This document shows, one piece after another, positions 6,752-10,455 of a DNA stretch of 10,455 bases. The position numbers and the translations under genes were made by a program. The notes beneath the pieces are model-generated. The model saw only the letters and a program-made list of their open reading frames with translations, was not told where the DNA came from and did no database searches. Each line of letters begins with the position of its first letter. The stretch's first letter is position 1. Source of the DNA: Eubacteriales bacterium (GTDB taxonomy: Bacteria > Bacillota > Clostridia > Oscillospirales > CAG-382); the NCBI GenBank assembly GCA_028701715.1, contig JAQVQF010000062.1, positions 1 through 10,455 of the forward strand. The letters are read 5' to 3'.

Positions 6752-7198
6752 TTATATCTTGGTCAGGAGAAGTATGGAGGTAAGGAGAGCGAGAATGGCG
6801 TAGGTTTCGACCATGGCGGTCATGGTTATACCTTTACCCGACGCGTCCGGCTGCTTGCCTGTCATGTGTATGGCGGCCGCCGCGGTTTTTCCCTGAGCTA
6901 TACCGGAAACAAGACCGGCTATTGCCATAGGCATCGCCGCGCCGAATAAGCTCCAACCCTGTGAAGCATCCATGCCGACGGTTATTTTAGCGAGTATGAG
7001 TATGGCTATAAGGAAGCCGTAAATACCCTGCGTTCCCGGGAGAGCCTGAAGCACGAGGAGCTTGCCGAAAAGATCCGGCTTTTCGGATGTAACGCCCGCG
7101 TTGGCTTTGCCGGCGGTCATAACGCCGACGGCGGATCCGCATCCTGCGAGAGCGGCGCAGAGACCCGCGCCGATGATAGCGATAGCTGTACCTGACAT
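6752..7198 (-). CDS. ntpK: V-type ATP synthase subunit K (Na+-type rotor proteolipid)
   Basis: Product of 148 residues with four hydrophobic helices (about 3-30, 46-72, 84-108 and 124-147): a duplicated hairpin proteolipid. Several copies form the membrane ring that carries ions past the stator. The ion site is complete: LPGTQG (L53, T56, Q57, with Y60 just after), GIAQGK (Q102) and MVETYAI (E131). These match the E. hirae NtpK residues L61, T64, Q65, Y68, Q110 and E139 that bind Na+ in its crystal structure (family knowledge). Coupling to Na+ is therefore inferred. Only one carboxylate per four-helix unit is present, as in V-type rings. ATG at 7196-7198 follows the ntpI stop by 2 nt, with GGAGG (7208-7212) lying in the end of ntpI. 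High expression is expected because the ring needs about ten copies. Confidence 0.97.
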   Translation of the reverse strand: MSGTAIAIIGAGLCAALAGCGSAVGVMTAGKANAGVTSEKPDLFGKLLVLQALPGTQGIYGFLIAILILAKITVGMDASQGWSLFGAAMPMAIAGLVSGIAQGKTAAAAIHMTGKQPDASGKGITMTAMVETYAILALLTSILLLTKI

Positions 7199-7200
7199 TT

Positions 7201-9057
7201 TTAATTTCCTCCGTTTTGTTGTTTAATATTTATAAGCTTGGGTTCAAGGGAAAACGCTTTGAAAAGCCTTCCGTTGCCCTCATAAAACTTGCTGTAGAAT
7301 TCGATATACTGAAGACGGCAGTCGTGCACATAAGCGGAAAGCAGCCCCAGCGCAAGGTTGAATATGTGTCCCACCACATAAATGACAATGGAAATCATAT
7401 AACCCCACCACGGGCCCTGAACCATACCGGCGAGCATGTTCATAACCATACCGACGACACCCGTGGCAAGCCCCAAGGCGAGGATACGCGAATAGGAAAG
7501 AATGTCGCTGAAATATCCGCTTATTCCGTATAAGGCGACAAGCCCGCCGACAGCCTTGCCGAATATATTCTTTTTGGCGCGTCCCGCGGTAAACAGTACG
7601 ATTATTCCGCCTATTACGGCGATAATCATTCCGATTGTTTTAACCGCCGGTATAAAAATCAATCCAAATCCTGCGATGATAAGCATCCAGGAAATCTGGT
7701 CAAATACAGCGTCGAACACCTTACCGGCTCTTATGTTTTCGATTATCTTAACTATCAGCCCGGTAAATATATGCGCCACGCCTATCAGCATGGTAAAGAT
7801 AAGCATTTTGGTCGTTTCTTTTAAAGGGGAAAACAAAATCGGATTCCAGACCTCACCGAAATAGCTGCCGAACAGTACGCCCGCTATTATGGAGGTGACT
7901 GACGATAACAAAATGACGTTTATTATCTGGTTTATCGTGCCCTTGGGCTTCATCAGCTTTTTCAGGAGAACCCCGAAAACTATCATCAACGCTCCGTAGC
8001 CGACGTCGCACATCATAAGCCCGAAAATAATCCAATACCACGGCGCCATCACCTTGTTGGGGTCGGTGCCTCCGTAGCTCGGCACGCTGAACATATTGGT
8101 TATGCTTTCAAACTGGGATACCGCTTTGCCGGATCGCAGCGAGGTCGGTACGCTTTCGCCGGGGAGAGGGTCGCGGTATATAATGTCGCAGACCTCCGTA
8201 GCCTGGCGTATCGCTTTTTCCGCTATTTCAATCCTGTCCTCAGGTACCCAGCCTTCTATAAGGACGGTTTCGTTCGTTTCGGCGGCGGGTACGGTTTCGC
8301 GTTCGTAATCCGCTCTGTACTGCTCGTACAGCAGATCCGCGGTATTGCCTTCCGCGGCAAGTACGGCGAGCTTTTCGCGCACGGCAGCCATTTCTTTGTT
8401 CGATTTTTCTGTCCTTACTTCAAGATCCGCTATCGTATCGCGCACATTTCCTTTTAAGGGAGGCAGCGTTATCCTTTCAAAGCCGTATTCGGCAAGCTCC
8501 GCAAGGCTTTCATTTTTTATGACTGATAATAGGATATAAGCGGTTTTTTCGTCGTCGGATATAATATCCATTCCCATCACGCCGCTTATTACGGCGTTTT
8601 TAAAGCCTTCAAGCCGTTTTAACGGCACGGTGCCGAGAATAAACGAAGCGTATTCGGAATCCCCCAGCTCCTCAAGCGGAATGTTGAGATTCGCCCAGGG
8701 CTTCAGCTGCCTTATCAGCTCGTTGTCCGCTGCGTCGGCGGCTTTTTTTATTGCGATATCCGCAAGCAGCCTTTCCATTTCCGATGCTTTTTGAAGGTCG
8801 CTTTCCGATACCGTTTCAAACTCATGCTCCTCCACCTGCGGAATTTCAGCGAAAAGCGGTTTTTTAGGTACGAAAGGCTTTATCCCTTCACGCAGTTTTT
8901 CCATCCTGCGGAGCATATCCGCGGACGAAGCGGCGTTTCTTACGGATTCGTCGGTGTCCTCGACCATGACCTCGCCGCATTTTTGCAGCGACGCGACAAG
9001 CCTGTCCCTGTCTTCCTTCATGCACAGGATCGACATATATTTGATTGATGCTATCAT
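7201..9057 (-). CDS. ntpI: V-type ATP synthase subunit I (membrane stator 'a')
   Basis: About 618 residues, normal for NtpI/AtpI. The cytoplasmic N-terminal half (to about 330) contains coiled-coil arms that bind the peripheral stalks. The C-terminal half has seven or eight membrane helices that form the ion half-channels beside the K ring. Key signs are PWYWIIFGLMMCDVGYG at the first membrane helix, SYSRILALGLATG with the essential stator arginine (R524), and the last helix with FNLALGLLSAYVHDCRLQYI, carrying a second conserved arginine (R581), ending in EFYSKFYEGNG. These arginines correspond by motif to E. hirae R573 and R629. The start is set at ATG 9055-9057, since AGAGGTG (9064-9070) lies 6 nt upstream. 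The longer GTG/ATG starts at 9066 and 9063 overlap or touch that site. It lies 44 bp after ntpF and 2 bp before ntpK. Confidence 0.97.
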   Translation of the reverse strand: MIASIKYMSILCMKEDRDRLVASLQKCGEVMVEDTDESVRNAASSADMLRRMEKLREGIKPFVPKKPLFAEIPQVEEHEFETVSESDLQKASEMERLLADIAIKKAADAADNELIRQLKPWANLNIPLEELGDSEYASFILGTVPLKRLEGFKNAVISGVMGMDIISDDEKTAYILLSVIKNESLAELAEYGFERITLPPLKGNVRDTIADLEVRTEKSNKEMAAVREKLAVLAAEGNTADLLYEQYRADYERETVPAAETNETVLIEGWVPEDRIEIAEKAIRQATEVCDIIYRDPLPGESVPTSLRSGKAVSQFESITNMFSVPSYGGTDPNKVMAPWYWIIFGLMMCDVGYGALMIVFGVLLKKLMKPKGTINQIINVILLSSVTSIIAGVLFGSYFGEVWNPILFSPLKETTKMLIFTMLIGVAHIFTGLIVKIIENIRAGKVFDAVFDQISWMLIIAGFGLIFIPAVKTIGMIIAVIGGIIVLFTAGRAKKNIFGKAVGGLVALYGISGYFSDILSYSRILALGLATGVVGMVMNMLAGMVQGPWWGYMISIVIYVVGHIFNLALGLLSAYVHDCRLQYIEFYSKFYEGNGRLFKAFSLEPKLINIKQQNGGN

Positions 9058-9063
9058 CAGCAT

Positions 9064-9070
9064 CACCTCT
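9064..9070 (-). promoter_or_regulatory. Ribosome binding site deciding the ntpI start
   Basis: On the minus strand AGAGGTG is followed after 6 nt by ATG at 9057-9055. The GTG at 9066-9064 is itself part of this site, and the ATG at 9063-9061 directly abuts it. Initiation should therefore occur at 9057, removing three residues from the longest possible frame. Confidence 0.7.
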
Positions 9071-9101
9071 TTTCGGATTTATAGCTGTAGTCTGTTTATG
9101 C

Positions 9102-9401
9102 TTATAACAGAGAAACGGCAAGCTTTATGGCTTCGTTTTTACGGGAAGCGGCGTTTTCCGCCAGCTTTTTTCTGTCATCCTTGCTTTCGACGGCGGATTT
9201 TGCCGCGATAACCTTTGCCTGAGAAGCCGCTTCCGCGGCGATAGAAGCCGCTTTTTTACGTGCGGCGGCTATTATGGCGTCCGCTTCCGTATTCGCGTCT
9301 TTTTCGGCTTGTCTGACAAGTACGGCGCTTTGCGCCTTCGCTTCTTCCTTTTGTTCGGCCGCTTTCTGTTCCGCGGCTTTGACTTCGTCAAGAACGCTCA
9401 A
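9102..9401 (-). CDS. ntpF: V-type ATP synthase peripheral stalk subunit (G/H-type; NtpF)
   Basis: Product of 99 residues, very rich in Ala, Glu, Lys and Gln and almost entirely predicted coiled coil (KAAEQKAAEQKEEAKAQSA and later QAEKDANTEADAIIAAARKK). This composition and its place as first gene before ntpI fit the G/H-type partner of subunit E, named NtpF in E. hirae. It would pair with NtpE to form the right-handed coiled-coil stalk. Sequence identity in this family is low, so the call rests on composition, size and context. The start is TTG at 9399-9401, with AGGGGG (9411-9416) 9 nt upstream and no in-frame ATG nearby. TTG is unusual for the first gene of an operon. It ends 44 bp before ntpI. 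Confidence 0.85.
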   Translation of the reverse strand: MSVLDEVKAAEQKAAEQKEEAKAQSAVLVRQAEKDANTEADAIIAAARKKAASIAAEAASQAKVIAAKSAVESKDDRKKLAENAASRKNEAIKLAVSLL

Positions 9402-9449
9402 TTCGTTATACCCCCTGTATATTATGCTTATTTTTATAAAAAACAGCAG

Positions 9450-9523
9450 AAAAAATCAGCGACACAACGTAATAACGCTGTTACGTTATTACGTAACAGC
9501 ATAACAACGTAAATATTGTCGCT
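9450..9523 (-). promoter_or_regulatory. Long leader hairpin with T tract (possible attenuator or terminator)
   Basis: On the minus strand a large imperfect stem forms. Outer arms of 7 bp (9517-9523 with 9458-9464, AGCGACA/TGTCGCT) enclose two 20-nt arms (9491-9510 and 9467-9486; 16 of 20 Watson-Crick, the inner 10 bp perfect) around a 4-nt loop (9487-9490). It is followed by GA and six T (9455-9450), then a second T6 (9443-9438). An alternative 11-bp hairpin (9467-9477 with 9484-9494, ACGTAATAACG) excludes the inner stem. It lies between the best promoter candidate and ntpF, so it could attenuate the ATPase operon. If instead a promoter lies between it and ntpF, it would simply be a terminator for upstream transcription. 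Confidence 0.6.
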
Positions 9524-9639
9524 AATACTAATTTCGATGATAAACTCTCTGAATAATAATGCTTTGCTTATATGACGGCGTTTGCTTTGATTTATCAATA
9601 ATGTATTAACGAAAGATTAGTCCAACTTTTCACTTGTAC

Positions 9640-9667
9640 AGTATAGCATATGCGCAAAAAAATGCAA
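9640..9667 (-). promoter_or_regulatory. Candidate promoter of the ATPase operon (extended -10)
   Basis: On the minus strand TTGCAT (9667-9662) stands 16 bp before TATACT (9645-9640). The -10 is preceded by TGC (9648-9646), giving an extended TGnTATACT element. The -35 is poor (TTG matched only), but an extended -10 can compensate. The predicted start near 9633 gives a leader of about 230 nt before ntpF, containing the long hairpin at 9450-9523. No other comparably good promoter was seen in 9402-9769. Confidence 0.5.
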
Positions 9668-9678
9668 TAGTTTTACGG

Positions 9679-9705
9679 AAAAAAATTGCACAATCGAAAG
9701 ATTGT
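9679..9705 (-). terminator. Putative rho-independent terminator of the upstream surface-protein gene
   Basis: On the minus strand ACAATC (9705-9700) and GATTGT (9695-9690) form a 6-bp stem closing a 4-nt loop, followed by GCAA and seven T (9685-9679). The stem is short and A/T-rich and the spacer before the T run is 4 nt, so it may be weak. Together with the stronger stem at 9719-9750 it probably ends the transcript from the gene that stops at 9770. Confidence 0.4.
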
Positions 9706-9718
9706 CATTAAATCGTCA

Positions 9719-9750
9719 CCGCCCGCAGAGCCGTTATATTCTGCGGGCGG
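9719..9750. terminator. GC-rich hairpin 20 bp after the surface-protein gene
   Basis: CCGCCCGCAGA (9719-9729) and TCTGCGGGCGG (9740-9750) form a perfect 11-bp stem with a 10-nt loop. On the minus strand it is followed only by TGACGATTT, not a clean T run; on the plus strand by TTTGAATT. It lies directly after the stop codon of the minus-strand gene and most likely acts in its transcript's termination or 3' stability. Confidence 0.55.
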
Positions 9751-9769
9751 TTTGAATTATGCTTATGTT

Positions 9770-10455
9770 TTAAGGCCGGTTGTTATCCTGCTTATTTTTC
9801 TTTTTCTTGTTCTTATAAACAACCGCGGCGGTGACTGCGGCGGCCGTTATGGCGGCTGCTCCCGCGATAACGGGAATTGCCCGGTCGTTTTTATTCGTGC
9901 TTTCGTTTTTGCTTTCCTCCGATACGGAAGATATTGCTTCCTCCGACGGCGTTTCGGATGTTTCCGCCGAATTTTCAGACGTGTTGCCGCTGCCGACGGT
10001 TATATTGCAAACATAAGGCTCGGTTTGCACGAAAGCGTTGCGCGCTACTACCGTAAAGCTGTCCGTACCTTCAAAGCCTGTTTCGGGAATATACGAAAAA
10101 TCACCGCTTTTCGTATTCAGCTCAAGCGTGCCGTGTGCGGGCTCGGATGTCACCTCAAAGGCAACCTCGCCGAAAGCCGAAGCATAAATGCCGCTTTTGG
10201 CGTTTATGTAGCCGTACAGCTTTTCATCGACCTCGGTCTTGAAATCCTTTGAGGTAAGAGTCGGGATATGGGGTACATAGGTGTGCTTAATGAAGGCGTA
10301 TACATCGTCGTAAACGGCGCGCAGTTTTTCGGAATTTGATTTGGCGCATACGTAGAACGCACCGGGATTGGAGTTTTGATAATACGAATGCGAAGCGTCC
10401 GTCATATATCTTAAACGATAGCCGCCGTCAAGGTAGGAATAAAACTGGTTTAAAC
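9770..10455 (-). CDS. Surface protein with Ig/cadherin-like domain and C-terminal membrane anchor (5' truncated)
   Basis: The frame is open from the window edge to TAA at 9770-9772, giving the last 227 residues. An ATG at 10405 exists, but codons before it (YSYLDGGYRLRY) read as protein and no ribosome binding site precedes it, so the gene is taken as continuing outside the window. In the fragment, residues 17-75 are of unknown fold. Residues about 98-153 contain EPAHGTLEL and FSYIPETGFEGTDSFTVVAR, the pattern of bacterial Ig-like/cadherin-like repeats seen in adhesins and surface enzymes. Residues about 155-189 are a Ser/Thr/Glu/Asn-rich stalk. About 192-213 is an Ala-rich membrane helix, followed by a Lys-rich tail. 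This is the topology of an exported protein held in the membrane by its C terminus; no LPxTG sortase motif is present. The N-terminal activity cannot be judged from this part. It is in the same direction as the ATPase operon but separated from it by terminator-like hairpins and a promoter. Confidence 0.7.
   Translation of the reverse strand, partial: LNQFYSYLDGGYRLRYMTDASHSYYQNSNPGAFYVCAKSNSEKLRAVYDDVYAFIKHTYVPHIPTLTSKDFKTEVDEKLYGYINAKSGIYASAFGEVAFEVTSEPAHGTLELNTKSGDFSYIPETGFEGTDSFTVVARNAFVQTEPYVCNITVGSGNTSENSAETSETPSEEAISSVSEESKNESTNKNDRAIPVIAGAAAITAAAVTAAVVYKNKKKKNKQDNNRP

Noticed and set aside
9590..9630. Possible 12-codon leader peptide (GTG start) in the ntpF leader
   Set aside because: No ribosome binding site precedes it, there is no biased codon run, and it is far from the hairpin it would need to control.

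Overview
The window is dominated by one long operon, read on the minus strand, that encodes a bacterial V-type (V/A-type) rotary ATPase. In transcription order the genes are ntpF (peripheral stalk, G/H-type), ntpI (membrane stator 'a'), ntpK (rotor ring proteolipid), ntpE (peripheral stalk), ntpC (socket), ntpG (central stalk, F-type), ntpA (catalytic), ntpB (non-catalytic) and ntpD (central stalk shaft). This is the layout of the Enterococcus hirae ntp operon and of many Clostridia. Strong AGGAGG-type ribosome binding sites, GTG/TTG starts, moderate GC content and strictly anaerobic-looking neighbours suggest a low-to-mid GC Clostridia member (Oscillospiraceae-like gut bacterium). That placement is an inference.

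Layout by region. (1) Bases 2-631, plus strand: 3' part of a 4Fe-4S protein whose start lies outside the window. (2) Bases 632-961, no gene: a 116-bp element with imperfect terminal inverted repeats (683-798), a hairpin that can terminate transcription from both sides (825-851), and a tandem array of palindromic units (883-983) that overlaps the end of ntpD. (3) Bases 962-9401, minus strand: the nine ATPase genes, tightly packed except for a 109-bp gap between ntpE and ntpC, which holds a second tandem array of the same architecture. (4) Bases 9402-9769, no gene: a good promoter candidate with extended -10 for the operon, a long hairpin followed by a T tract in the presumed leader, and terminator-like hairpins for the gene upstream. 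(5) Bases 9770-10455, minus strand: 3' part of a surface protein with an Ig/cadherin-like domain, a Ser/Glu-rich stalk and a C-terminal membrane anchor.

How the genes work together: NtpA3B3 hydrolyses (or makes) ATP. NtpD and NtpG form the rotating shaft, and NtpC couples it to the NtpK ring. NtpE/NtpF stalks hold the head to the stator NtpI. NtpK keeps every residue known to ligate sodium in the E. hirae enzyme, so the complex is probably a Na+ pump or Na+-driven synthase. No obviously new defence, mobile or biosynthetic system is visible. The most unusual signal is the pair of 29-30 bp tandem arrays at the 3' ends of ntpD and ntpE. Each is built from hairpins with 9-nt arms and a 6-nt loop, and each has copied the gene's own terminal codons and stop region.
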